64,000 nucleotides of DNA from Candidatus Poribacteria bacterium (GTDB lineage Bacteria; Poribacteria; WGA-4E; JAJDTR01), in NCBI GenBank assembly GCA_028820655.1, contig JAPPIK010000011.1, positions 145,732 through 209,731 on the forward strand, given 5' to 3'. Both the position numbers and the translations under genes were made by a program. The notes beneath the pieces were generated by a model, which saw only the letters and a program-made list of their open reading frames with translations, was not told where the DNA came from and made no database searches. This document shows positions 44,931 through 53,868 of the stretch, in pieces (positions within the stretch are counted from its first letter, which is position 1; each line of letters starts with the position of its first letter).

Positions 44931-46622
44931 ATGGCATCGGCTAAAAAACTGCTTCAATTCGATTTTGATGCGGACGCGTTCGCTCGTCGCGCGCCGCAGC
45001 CTACTGCAATTCCGAAAGAGCTAGTCTCGGATTTGGAGGGAATAGAAAGGAAACATAATAGTATGTGCAATATTCCGGAGAGGGAAGATTTACGTGAGAT
45101 TTATCATCTCTTCTTCAATGCCATCCGAACAGGAAGGCTACACACCGAGTTTGATTCGCCTAAACGTATCCGGCGGCTGGCATGGGCACTGACCTACGCC
45201 GAGCCTAATCTTCCCTGCATTGTGGACACACCGGAGCTCCGCGACGCGCTCCAGATCATTGACGACCGTTTCCGCATCAGTGTCCTTCTCGGCGTTTTCG
45301 ATGCACTGATGGAAGCGTGGGATGCGTGGGGGGCGAACTTGCTACGCACGTTTGTCAGGAGGCATCTTTCAAATTATGATGGACGACGGCGGTTTGTTCA
45401 GAACCTCAGAGCAAACATGGCGTGGTATTGTGAAGAGGACGGAGCTACTCTGCTCGCGACGCGTCTGTTGCGAGACCATGTGAAGTTATCGGACGTTTGG
45501 TCGCATCTTAAGTTGCCCAATCAAATGCGCCCCTATTGTTACTTCGGTATCGTTGGAGTGGCGTATGTAAGAAAACTTTACGAGAGTAACCATCGCCTTG
45601 ATCAGGAGACTATCGTAGACATCATCGAATTTGTTAAGAGGCATGGAAACAACAACGCGAGCCGTGCTATTTTGTCGGGAACTATAGAAAAACTTGGCAT
45701 TGACGCTTCCGATGATTTGCGAGAACCTGTTAAATCATACGTTCTCGAAAAGTGGAAAGACCCGAGAATTACGGGAAACGTTGCAAATTGGGGTGGCGTT
45801 TCTAATGAGGCGCAGCAGATCTTTACTCGCTGGATTACGGTAGAAGACATTCGCTTCTTCTTTGACGCTGTTGCTAATGCCTGCAATGATCCGAAGTTTG
45901 AATACCGAAAAGCGTTCTGGTTGGAGTATCTTGAACGCATCTCCTCTTGTCGTCCAGTGTTAGGCAGAAATGTTCACCGCCTTCTCAGAAACAATCCACA
46001 AGCCCTAGAATACTACCGTGAACGACAACCCGCCACGTTGACGGGTGGGAATTCGGATCAACACGCTTTCATCATTCAGATGGGTGATTATACCTTTGTT
46101 GAAATTAGCACAGAAGGCGCTTGCTACGTATATGACAACTCTTCGTGTCCCTTTGAGTTGGAAGATTCGCAGTATCACATGAGCGAATTGCGTAATCGGA
46201 CTCAATGCGTCTATCGTCAGCCTCACATCGGTTCAGAACGATATCATTGGCAAAGTAAATTTGCACAGTGGATTAGTCACCCTCGTGCAATTGAAACACG
46301 AAGTTACCGATTGGACAGTGCGACTGACAGGGAGACGAATAGAATTTCCAATTTGATACAGGGTTTATGCAATAAGCGAACGTGGCAAGCTTATTCGCAG
46401 GAGTTAGTAGGGATTGGCAGGCCCGCAGTACCCGAATTGATTAGGGCGCTAAGCGATGTCCGCCACAAGGTTCGATTTCGCGCTATTAATACGTTAGGCG
46501 AAATGGGTGGCGTCGCTGAAGAAGCAATGCCCAAGTTAAGACAGTTACGACAATCAGATGAAAAGGATTATGTCCGCATACGAGCTGGTTTGGTCTTGGA
46601 GCGAATCAATCGTCTGTCTTAA
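44931..46622 (+). CDS. zorC: Zorya protein ZorC (EH-signature protein with HEAT-like C terminus)
   Basis: 563 residues, soluble, similar in length to known type I ZorC. The middle (WITVEDIRFFFDAVANACND, RKAFWLEYLERISSC, then the DQHAFIIQMGDYTFVEIS segment) matches the EH_Signature domain that defines ZorC. The last 70 residues (IGRPAVPELIRALSDVRHKV then FRAINTLGEMGG) look like HEAT repeats. It lies 22 bases after zorB with GGAG before the ATG. In type I systems ZorC binds DNA and acts with ZorD once the motor signals infection. The EH assignment is by motif memory, not a search. Confidence 0.85.
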   Translation: MASAKKLLQFDFDADAFARRAPQPTAIPKELVSDLEGIERKHNSMCNIPEREDLREIYHLFFNAIRTGRLHTEFDSPKRIRRLAWALTYAEPNLPCIVDTPELRDALQIIDDRFRISVLLGVFDALMEAWDAWGANLLRTFVRRHLSNYDGRRRFVQNLRANMAWYCEEDGATLLATRLLRDHVKLSDVWSHLKLPNQMRPYCYFGIVGVAYVRKLYESNHRLDQETIVDIIEFVKRHGNNNASRAILSGTIEKLGIDASDDLREPVKSYVLEKWKDPRITGNVANWGGVSNEAQQIFTRWITVEDIRFFFDAVANACNDPKFEYRKAFWLEYLERISSCRPVLGRNVHRLLRNNPQALEYYRERQPATLTGGNSDQHAFIIQMGDYTFVEISTEGACYVYDNSSCPFELEDSQYHMSELRNRTQCVYRQPHIGSERYHWQSKFAQWISHPRAIETRSYRLDSATDRETNRISNLIQGLCNKRTWQAYSQELVGIGRPAVPELIRALSDVRHKVRFRAINTLGEMGGVAEEAMPKLRQLRQSDEKDYVRIRAGLVLERINRLS

Positions 46623-46660
46623 GCTGCGATTGCTCTTTCGAGTTTGCGAGTGGAGGTATT

Positions 46661-49600
46661 TTGACCATATCAAATTTGATGCGAAGAAAACAAGCTAAGC
46701 CGCTACAATTCAACTGGCAGGAAACACCGAGAGGCATTCGATTTACCGCTCCGATGGGTAGCCTTTCCGTGACCGAATACGCCGAAAATCTGTCGACAGA
46801 TGCCTATCATGCTCAGGCACAGTGGGTGCTGCTTAAGGAACTGCTTGATAACGGTCAAGCGGAATTATCGGACACGGAGATTTTCATACCGTGTGAGGAA
46901 GTGTGTCGTCTTGATTTCGTTGAGCAGAGTTTGCTCGGTTTGCCGGAGCCGTATCCGTTTGACCTTGAGATTCGATCAGATGGCACGTTTAATCAGACAG
47001 ATTTTCGGTACAACTATCAGTTTCTACAACCGGATTTGAAGCCCTTGCATCCAGAACGCATTGGTTGCGTTCTTCGTTTGACAGCGGAATGGGCATATCT
47101 CCTGACAGGCGAACAATTCTCACTGTTGGAAGCATTGGCTGCCTTCAATAATCCGGAAACGCACGACAAAAAGTACGAAGCGAATTTACTCAAGTTTGGG
47201 ACGATAAAGGGATTGGCGGCAAAAACGAGCGCGGTGCTTGACGAGTATCTGAATCAGGAAGAAGTCGTCGCGCCGAAAACCGTTCGCTTGCGTCTGCGTG
47301 AGGATGGAGATGGTATTGAGATTGTCCCTGACGTAGTTGGAGTTGACGGCGCGAAATTCGAGGAGGTTTTTGACAGATTTCCGAGTCCCGAATCCGTTTA
47401 CAATATCTCTCAGCCCAATGGCGGACGAACCCGCCTGCTCTTCAAAAATGAACAGCGCGAGGCGTTAAAAGCCGTTAAGCGTCATCGTCGTGTTTCCCAT
47501 GAAGAGATTGAGGCGATTGCCAAGCATCCTCAGGACTATTTCAATCCGGAAATCTTCGAACTGGATCCCACTGCTGATGAACCTCAGTCTTTCAGTGACC
47601 GCGTCCGCGAGATTGGGGTCTATCAACCAAAAGTTTATCCATTCATTTCACCTTACAGAAGTGAGTGGATTCCCGGCATTATGGTTGAGGACAAGGATGG
47701 AAAGCGTACGAACATTCCCGTCAAGAATCAGCAAGAACTAAACGAACTGAAGGGTCTGATTAATCAGGCTAAGAGCACACACGAAGAAACAGTAACTTGG
47801 AAGAATGGACGACTTCCCGTGTCCGAGGTTGAGCGATATCTTCCGTTCATCGAAAAGCGGCTCACGCGCCGAAACAGGCCGCCATGCCCGGATGAAAAAC
47901 TGGAGACGCCGGTATTGATTATTCGGGAAAACATTGAAGATCCTGATTACATTGAACCAACGCCTGATCCACCAGCCACGGAACCGTTTCGTCATCTACT
48001 TGAACCTTCCCCGCACCTGAAGCTGGAAGTAGAACTCCTGCCGCACCAAGAGGAAGGGGTTGCATGGACACAGCAACTTTGGGAGAATCAATATCCCGGT
48101 GGTTTGCTCGCCGATGACATGGGACTTGGCAAAACGCTGCAAGTGCTCTGTTTTCTGGAGTGGCATCATACTAAATATAGTTCTGAACGACCGTATCTGA
48201 TAATTGCGCCGATTGCACTCTTGGAAAATTGGCAATCGGAATATCCGAAGTTTTTTGATAGAGGCTCATTGGATTTCATCACGTTATATGGTAGCGGACT
48301 GCAAGCCTTCAGGCGCGATAGCGAACACGAAATTCCGGAAATCGACGGAGCGGACCAATTCCCCGAACTGCGGCGCCGACGCGGAGGGCTTGATGTGGAC
48401 CGCCTGCGAACCGCCAAGCTGGTGCTCACTACGTATGAGACTGTTCGCGATTTTCAATTGGATTTGGGCTTGATTCACTGGGCGGCAGTGGTGATTGATG
48501 AGGCGCAGCGCATCAAAACACCGGGCGCATTGGTTACCAATGCCGTGAAAGCGCTTAAAACCGATTTTCGGCTCGCGTTGACAGGAACCCCCGTTGAAAA
48601 CTCGCTAATGGATTTGTGGTGTATTACCGATTTTGTCGCCCCGGGCTATCTTGACAGCGCCAAGAATTTTAATCGAGACTTCTGTCGTCCCCTTAGAAAT
48701 CCTGAGACCGACATTCGAGCGCTTGGTGATAAGATTCGAGATCGCATTGGGGTTCATTTCAAAAGACGGCTGAAAACCGACATTCTACAAGATCTTCCCG
48801 AAAAACTCGTCCACGAGTGCCGACAAGAAATGCCGTCGAATCAGGCTGAACGCTATCTGGCTGCGCTTCAATCCGTACACGAGAGCGAGTCGGATGGACC
48901 CCAGACTCCGAACAGTATCTTGCGGGTGCTTCAACAGTTGCGCGATATATCCGACCACCCTGTGTTAGCCGATTCTCAATGGGAGGAGATTCCTGCACCA
49001 CGATTAATTGAACAATCGGCAAAACTGCTCGTGACGGTAGGGCTTATTGAGAAGATTGCTCAGGCTGGAGAGAAGGTGATTCTGTTTGCAGAACGTCGGA
49101 AAACACAGCATTTATTGAAGCGTGTCATCCAAGAACGTTTCGGATTGACGGACATCTCTATCGTGAATGGTGACACGCCCGGTAGCGCACATCGGGGAAA
49201 TTCGATGAAGGTCAGTCGACAACAAGCTGTCGATCGTTTTCAAGCCGCACCGGATATCAACGCTATCATCATGTCTCCGCTCGCGGCTGGAGTTGGGCTC
49301 AACATCACGGAAGCGAACCATGTCATTCACTATAGCCGTTGGTGGAATCCCGCCAAAGAAGATCAGGCGAGTGACCGAGTCTACCGAATAGGGCAAACAC
49401 GCCCCGTGCACGTCTATCTACCGATGGCAACACATTCCGGATTTTCGACGTTTGATGTCATCCTGCACGAACTCCTTGAACGAAAACGCCAACTTTCGCA
49501 GGGCACGCTATTTCCCACTGAACAAGTCGAAGTCACTCGCAAAGAGATACTGGATGAACTACGACGAACGCGAACCCAACCACAGGATCGAACACCATTG

Positions 49601-50029
49601 ACCATAGAGCATGCTGATGCGCTTAATCCGGCATTCTTTGAGGCACTCGTTGCTGCCCTTTTTCAAGCACAGGAATATCGTGTTGAATTAACACCCGTTT
49701 CCGGTGACAAAGGGGCGGATGTCATCGCTCACCAGTGTCAAGGTGAATCCAATGGATTGTTGATACAAGTCAAACAACGTAAGGAAGGGAACAAACCGGG
49801 AGGAGACGCTGTGGATGAAATTCTCGCGGCAAAACCGTTTTATGAGGAAAGATACGGCGCCGGTTTTCAGTTGGTTATCGTTACGAATCGCGAGTTTACC
49901 AAGCAAGCACGTCGACACGCGAAAGCTAATGATGTGTTAACGCATGAACGCAAATGGTTAAAACGAAGTTTGAAGCAACACCCTGTAACATGGAGGGAAG
50001 TGAATCTCAGTCAGTTTCAGCAAGGTTGA
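46661..50029 (+). CDS. zorD: Zorya protein ZorD (SNF2 helicase with Mrr-like nuclease domain)
   Basis: 1122 residues. The SNF2 ATPase has Walker A MGLGKT (Lys491) and DEAQ at 613-616. Motifs V/VI include SPLAAGVGLNITEANHVIHY and ASDRVYRIGQTRPVHVY. The C-terminal Mrr-type PD-(D/E)xK nuclease shows GDKGADVI (Asp1020) and LLIQVKQRK (Gln1036, Lys1038). The first 380 residues are family-specific. The TTG start at 46661 has GGAGG four bases upstream; the next ATG (46679) is 22 bases away. In type I Zorya, ZorD translocates on and degrades phage DNA. Confidence 0.93.
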   Translation: MTISNLMRRKQAKPLQFNWQETPRGIRFTAPMGSLSVTEYAENLSTDAYHAQAQWVLLKELLDNGQAELSDTEIFIPCEEVCRLDFVEQSLLGLPEPYPFDLEIRSDGTFNQTDFRYNYQFLQPDLKPLHPERIGCVLRLTAEWAYLLTGEQFSLLEALAAFNNPETHDKKYEANLLKFGTIKGLAAKTSAVLDEYLNQEEVVAPKTVRLRLREDGDGIEIVPDVVGVDGAKFEEVFDRFPSPESVYNISQPNGGRTRLLFKNEQREALKAVKRHRRVSHEEIEAIAKHPQDYFNPEIFELDPTADEPQSFSDRVREIGVYQPKVYPFISPYRSEWIPGIMVEDKDGKRTNIPVKNQQELNELKGLINQAKSTHEETVTWKNGRLPVSEVERYLPFIEKRLTRRNRPPCPDEKLETPVLIIRENIEDPDYIEPTPDPPATEPFRHLLEPSPHLKLEVELLPHQEEGVAWTQQLWENQYPGGLLADDMGLGKTLQVLCFLEWHHTKYSSERPYLIIAPIALLENWQSEYPKFFDRGSLDFITLYGSGLQAFRRDSEHEIPEIDGADQFPELRRRRGGLDVDRLRTAKLVLTTYETVRDFQLDLGLIHWAAVVIDEAQRIKTPGALVTNAVKALKTDFRLALTGTPVENSLMDLWCITDFVAPGYLDSAKNFNRDFCRPLRNPETDIRALGDKIRDRIGVHFKRRLKTDILQDLPEKLVHECRQEMPSNQAERYLAALQSVHESESDGPQTPNSILRVLQQLRDISDHPVLADSQWEEIPAPRLIEQSAKLLVTVGLIEKIAQAGEKVILFAERRKTQHLLKRVIQERFGLTDISIVNGDTPGSAHRGNSMKVSRQQAVDRFQAAPDINAIIMSPLAAGVGLNITEANHVIHYSRWWNPAKEDQASDRVYRIGQTRPVHVYLPMATHSGFSTFDVILHELLERKRQLSQGTLFPTEQVEVTRKEILDELRRTRTQPQDRTPLTIEHADALNPAFFEALVAALFQAQEYRVELTPVSGDKGADVIAHQCQGESNGLLIQVKQRKEGNKPGGDAVDEILAAKPFYEERYGAGFQLVIVTNREFTKQARRHAKANDVLTHERKWLKRSLKQHPVTWREVNLSQFQQG

Positions 50030-50031
50030 AT

Positions 50032-50361
50032 AACTTTAGAGCCTGTTTGAAAAGTACCCTTTGTAGGGTGCAATCAAGCGAGTGGATAGCGAGCGCGATA
50101 GAAATCCCCGCGCACCGGCCTTTAAAAGCCCCAGAGGGGCGGAAGGTGTATAGAAACGCCCAAAGCCCCGTGCAACAAGCCCCAACCGGGATCGAGCGAG
50201 TGGATAACGAGTGCGATAGAGATCCAGCAAGCGAGTGGATAGCGAGCGCGGTAGAGAGATCCCACAGGTACGTGACAGACGACATTAAAAACTCGATAAG
50301 ACTTACTACATATGACCAAGAAAAGCCTCTGCTGCGATTATTCAAACAGGTTCTTAGAGTT
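50032..50361. repeat. Repeat element with inverted ends, 2 bases after the zorD stop
   Basis: A 330-bp element. The left end AACTTTAGAGCCTGTTTGAA is mirrored on the right by the complement AACTCTAAGAACCTGTTTGAA (50341-50361). The interior carries TACCCTTTGTAGGGTGCAAT, then several GTGGATAGCGAGCGCGATAG-type units and a CCTTTAAAAGCCCC piece. It has no coding capacity, so it is probably a non-autonomous mobile element. Confidence 0.65.
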
Positions 50362-50649
50362 TGTTTGAATAATAGATACTAGTGCTATTATTGGACATTT
50401 GACTTATTTTGTCCTGCGCGATAGATAATCCTATTAGGATCCCCCTTCCACCAGCCTTTGAGGGAACCAGCGGAAATGAAGCGAAAGAACGGATCAACCG
50501 AATGACTATAAAGCGCGATAGCAAATCCTGATAGTAGCTCCTGTAGTGACCGCGATAGGTAACCCTAGGGGATTGGTTTGCATCTCACGTCCAATGGATT
50601 TGGGATTACGACTCCACTAAACCCTCTCGCTATCAAGGCAATCACATGA

Positions 50650-50700
50650 ATCCATCAAGCGAGTGGATAATGAGCGCGATAGATGTCCCATAGAGATCTC
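50650..50700. repeat. Single GCGATAGA-family unit
   Basis: ATCAAGCGAGTGGATAATGA then GCGCGATAGATGTCCCATAGAG, one complete unit of the degenerate family, in the gene-free region downstream of Zorya. Confidence 0.55.
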
Positions 50701-50957
50701 TTTCTAACCGCACCGGCACCCAACACGAACCATGTTTTTTCTGGAAAATAAACCACTAAGTTAAAGGTTTTGCGGCGGAAAACCCCACCATTACCAAACG
50801 AACTCTCTTAAATTATTTCCATATGGCCCAGATTTTTCTTCCCTCCTCACCTCCCCGGTGGCGCCTTGATTGAAATACTGCCCAAACAAGAGTTCGTTTC
50901 GGAACTTCACCGTTCAGTATTTTCAACCTCTACGAACCACTCAGTTTCACTTTTGTA

Positions 50958-50986
50958 TTGACAACTTCACACATGTATAGTATAAT
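50958..50986 (+). promoter_or_regulatory. Consensus sigma-70 promoter with no gene downstream
   Basis: TTGACA (50958-50963), exactly 17 bases, then TATAAT (50981-50986). Both hexamers are perfect. The predicted start is near 50993. No open reading frame of note follows until the sigma-factor gene at 52165. Confidence 0.7.
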
Positions 50987-50992
50987 TCGGTC

Positions 50993-51310
50993 GAAATACA
51001 CAATCAAACGAACGAATAAGGAATTGACAGTTGCGGGAGTTAGGAACAATCATTCAATGGTGGCAACTTCCAAATCATGAGCGTTAGCCCGGAAACGCGA
51101 AGACCTTCTGTTTTAGCACAAGCCGGAACGCTGTCAACTCAGACTACGACTGGGTTCATTAACCTCCTTCTACTGGCTAAACCGCCGGGATAAATTTTAA
51201 TCTGGGCTAACGCAGGCTAAGATAGGCGAGTGTTGCCTAGCGATATATTGGGGATTTGATTTGCTGAGAAAAATCGGCGGTATTACACCGCCGGATGATT
51301 CGACTTGTCT
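50993..51310 (+). ncRNA. Candidate small structured RNA
   Basis: The region after the perfect promoter lacks coding signal but has several inverted pairs: CCGGGATAAATTTTAATCTGGG (about 51186-51207), TAGGCGAGTGTTGCCTA (about 51221-51237), and CGGCGGTATTACACCGCCG (51275-51293). It does not resemble tmRNA, RNase P, SRP RNA or 6S RNA as far as I can tell. The 3' end is not clear. Confidence 0.3.
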
Positions 51311-51344
51311 CACATTCCGCCGTTAGAGACGTTTCCGATAATTG

Positions 51345-51415
51345 GAATCTGTACATTTGCAGGGTGCGATCAACGAAGTGAAAACCAACTGCGATAGAAG
51401 TCCCATAGCAAATCT
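51345..51415. repeat. Degraded GCGATAGA-family unit
   Basis: CTGTACATTTGCAGGGTGCG then ATCAACGAAGTGAAAACC and TGCGATAGAAGTCCCATAGC, a weak copy of the family start found at 39931 and 50045. Confidence 0.45.
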
Positions 51416-51708
51416 TGACAGAGCTCCCCTTGGGGAGTTATGAGCTTGTTTTAAATGGCGTCCGGCAAGTATTGGAGCTTGATTCTCGATACTGTGTGAT
51501 AAGTGCGCTACTCCCCAAAAAAGTGGTGCCAGAAAATTCTGAAAAAAGTGAAATATCAGATCGTTGGCGCCAGGACAAACCAAGATCGCGGCAAATCTTT
51601 GTTCTGTTGGCATTTTGTTAGTATTGACCTATGCAAGCTGCTACTAGACACTAGCCATATGCAGCCGTTTATCATTGAGCATAGCCCGTAAATTGAGGCG
51701 TTTTTGTA

Positions 51709-51729
51709 CCACAAACTGCTAGTTTGTGG
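51709..51729. repeat. Palindromic hairpin CCACAAAC-GTTTGTGG
   Basis: CCACAAACTGCTAGTTTGTGG forms an 8-bp stem. Similar hairpins occur at 58626-58667. The remaining stretch to 52164 shows nothing beyond a weak 93-codon frame without Shine-Dalgarno or known domain. Confidence 0.5.
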
Positions 51730-52164
51730 ATCACAAGCACAATCTAACAGATTAAGTGAGAATCGACCGACTTGACAGTAAGTGCCATATTGATCCCAAG
51801 GCGATAGGAATTCCTTGTGCTATAAAGGTCGCAACTTGGGTTAACCTAAATTGCCACCTTTGTCTGAGCGTTGCAGAAAACTGAATTTCTGCCGACATGG
51901 AAACACGACATCGACGAAAATCAGACCAATTTATCTATGATTTGGAGAACGTGAACCAAAAACTCGGTTTCTCTTTTACAGGCAGCAACGTGCGTTATCA
52001 ACGTCTTTTCTTTAATATTCAAATTCACAGAATCGTATTCCCCCATTTTTCTAGCGGCATACTTGGTGTCCGCCTCGACATTTCCATTTTTTGCGTAACC
52101 ATTTCCCCAGTTCGCGCATCTTATCGCCGAATGTCAATCATCAAAACTTTTCAGGGAGGACATT

Positions 52165-53868
52165 ATGCATTACGATGATGATGCCGGTTTGGTCAAAGCC
52201 GTACTAGATGGGGATAAAGATGCGTTCGTCTTTTTGGTGGATCGCTATCAAGGCGCGGTATACGCCTACTGCCTGAACCAGGTTCGGAGCGAAGAGGATG
52301 CGAAAGACGTAACTCAGGAGGTATTGCTAAAGGCGTATCTTAATCTAAGGCAATTGAAAACGCCTCATGCTTTTCGGAGTTGGCTGTACACCATCGCCTC
52401 CAATGAGTGCCGCATGTGGCACCGCAGGCATCGATCGCACGAAGCGTTGGAAGTCGAGGCTGGAACAGGGTCAATAGCACGCGGCAGCGATTTGGAAACG
52501 CAACTCACGGTTAAGAAGGAGATTGATGCGCTACCGGAATCGCAGCGATTGGTCGTACTGATGCACTACTTCAGCGGATTCTCGCTCAAGGAGATTGGGG
52601 AGTTCCTGGGAACATCGCGTGAAGCCATAAAGGCGCGTTTGTTTCGTGCACGCCAAAGGCTCGGCTTGCGGTTAAAGGGTGCGTTTGAGGAGTATTTTGA
52701 CTCGTCGACAAAACCTAATCTTTGTGTTGCAATCTTGGATAAGATTACGTCACTTCCCGTACCGTCCATGTCGGATTCGCCTGTTTCCAAGGCGCATCGG
52801 TTGGCACCGTTACCCGTCGCAGCCGTTTTAAGCGTTGTGCTCTTGGGCGGGCTTGCGGGCTTTTTCCCCGTGGGAACGCACAGCGGCGCTCGCAATGAGG
52901 GTATAAACGTGTCGTTGGTAGATCCCGACTCAGATATTGAAATAGCGCAAACGGACGGACGGAAGAAACGCATTAACGCATCAATCGAACGTTCAACTGA
53001 GGACGAACGACGGGGCGACGGCGGTGAAAGCAGCGTGTCGTCGGCACAGGTTATCGGCGGCGGCCGCGTCGATGATATTGTTGCTTCGCCGGACGGAAGG
53101 TTGTTTGCCGTGCGTACGCCGTTTGGGTTGGAAGTGCACCGGCCCGACGGAAACCAGTCAACGGCAACTATTGATACCCTCGGACGGATTCACTCCTTGG
53201 CTTTCAGCGAGAATGGCCGGTTTCTAGTCTGGAATGGCGACGAACAATTGACGGTATGGGACGTTGAGGAACAGAAGACGGTTGTCGTACATTCGTTTGA
53301 TTTGCCAAGACGGGACCGAATTAAGAGGTTTTCTGGATGGCTCCGCATGGCAATCCACCCGGAGATGAATGAGATAGCTGTTGTGTTGCCTTGGCATGAA
53401 CGGGATTTCGATGAAATTATGTTCATTGACCCCATTTCCGGTGATCTGCTCCGATCGGTCAAGAGGTTATATACCCAAGACGACCTTAGAAGTAGAAACG
53501 AGTTCATCAACATGATGCAATACAGCCCTGATGGCAACCAACTCGTGATTTTGGACGAGGGAACGAAGTATGTTGCGAAGACGCATCGATTCGTCTTCCT
53601 TAATCCACGGGACGGAGAAGTCCTGCACAAATTCGAGGTGCCAGCTACTATACCAAAGATAACCTACGCATACAGCCCGAATGGAAGATGGTTCGCTTTC
53701 CCACGACGGGACGAAGGAAGAATTGATGCGGTAAATACGACAGATTGGAAGAGCGAAGAATCTTTCACGTTTGTCGGTAGTGCATTTTGGGGGGGCGCCA
53801 GTTACTTTTTCGCCCAATGGTCGTTACCTTGCATATGGAAACGACGTTTGGGATTTCCAAACGGCTGA
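52165..53868 (+). CDS. ECF sigma factor fused to TM helix and WD40 domain, 5' part of a frameshifted gene
   Basis: 567 residues in this frame. Residues about 1-175 are an ECF sigma factor: sigma-2 with FLVDRYQGAVYAYCLNQVRS and EDAKDVTQEVLLKAY, sigma-4 with LKEIGEFLGTSREAIKARLF. A membrane helix at about 212-233 (LPVAAVLSVVLLGGLAGFFPV) is followed by WD40-like units. The frame leaves the propeller at a run of seven G (53789-53795); the continuation is in the next frame to 55027. Removing one G gives a 953-residue fusion. A strong GGGAGGA precedes the ATG. Confidence 0.82.
   Translation: MHYDDDAGLVKAVLDGDKDAFVFLVDRYQGAVYAYCLNQVRSEEDAKDVTQEVLLKAYLNLRQLKTPHAFRSWLYTIASNECRMWHRRHRSHEALEVEAGTGSIARGSDLETQLTVKKEIDALPESQRLVVLMHYFSGFSLKEIGEFLGTSREAIKARLFRARQRLGLRLKGAFEEYFDSSTKPNLCVAILDKITSLPVPSMSDSPVSKAHRLAPLPVAAVLSVVLLGGLAGFFPVGTHSGARNEGINVSLVDPDSDIEIAQTDGRKKRINASIERSTEDERRGDGGESSVSSAQVIGGGRVDDIVASPDGRLFAVRTPFGLEVHRPDGNQSTATIDTLGRIHSLAFSENGRFLVWNGDEQLTVWDVEEQKTVVVHSFDLPRRDRIKRFSGWLRMAIHPEMNEIAVVLPWHERDFDEIMFIDPISGDLLRSVKRLYTQDDLRSRNEFINMMQYSPDGNQLVILDEGTKYVAKTHRFVFLNPRDGEVLHKFEVPATIPKITYAYSPNGRWFAFPRRDEGRIDAVNTTDWKSEESFTFVGSAFWGGASYFFAQWSLPCIWKRRLGFPNG

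Noticed and set aside
50993-51310. Known RNA (tmRNA, RNase P, SRP or group II intron)
   Set aside because: None of the conserved sequence blocks of these RNAs could be found, so it is listed only as an unclassified candidate.
51897-52178. Possible 93-residue gene before the sigma factor
   Set aside because: No Shine-Dalgarno, no recognisable domain, and it overlaps the well-supported start of the sigma gene.
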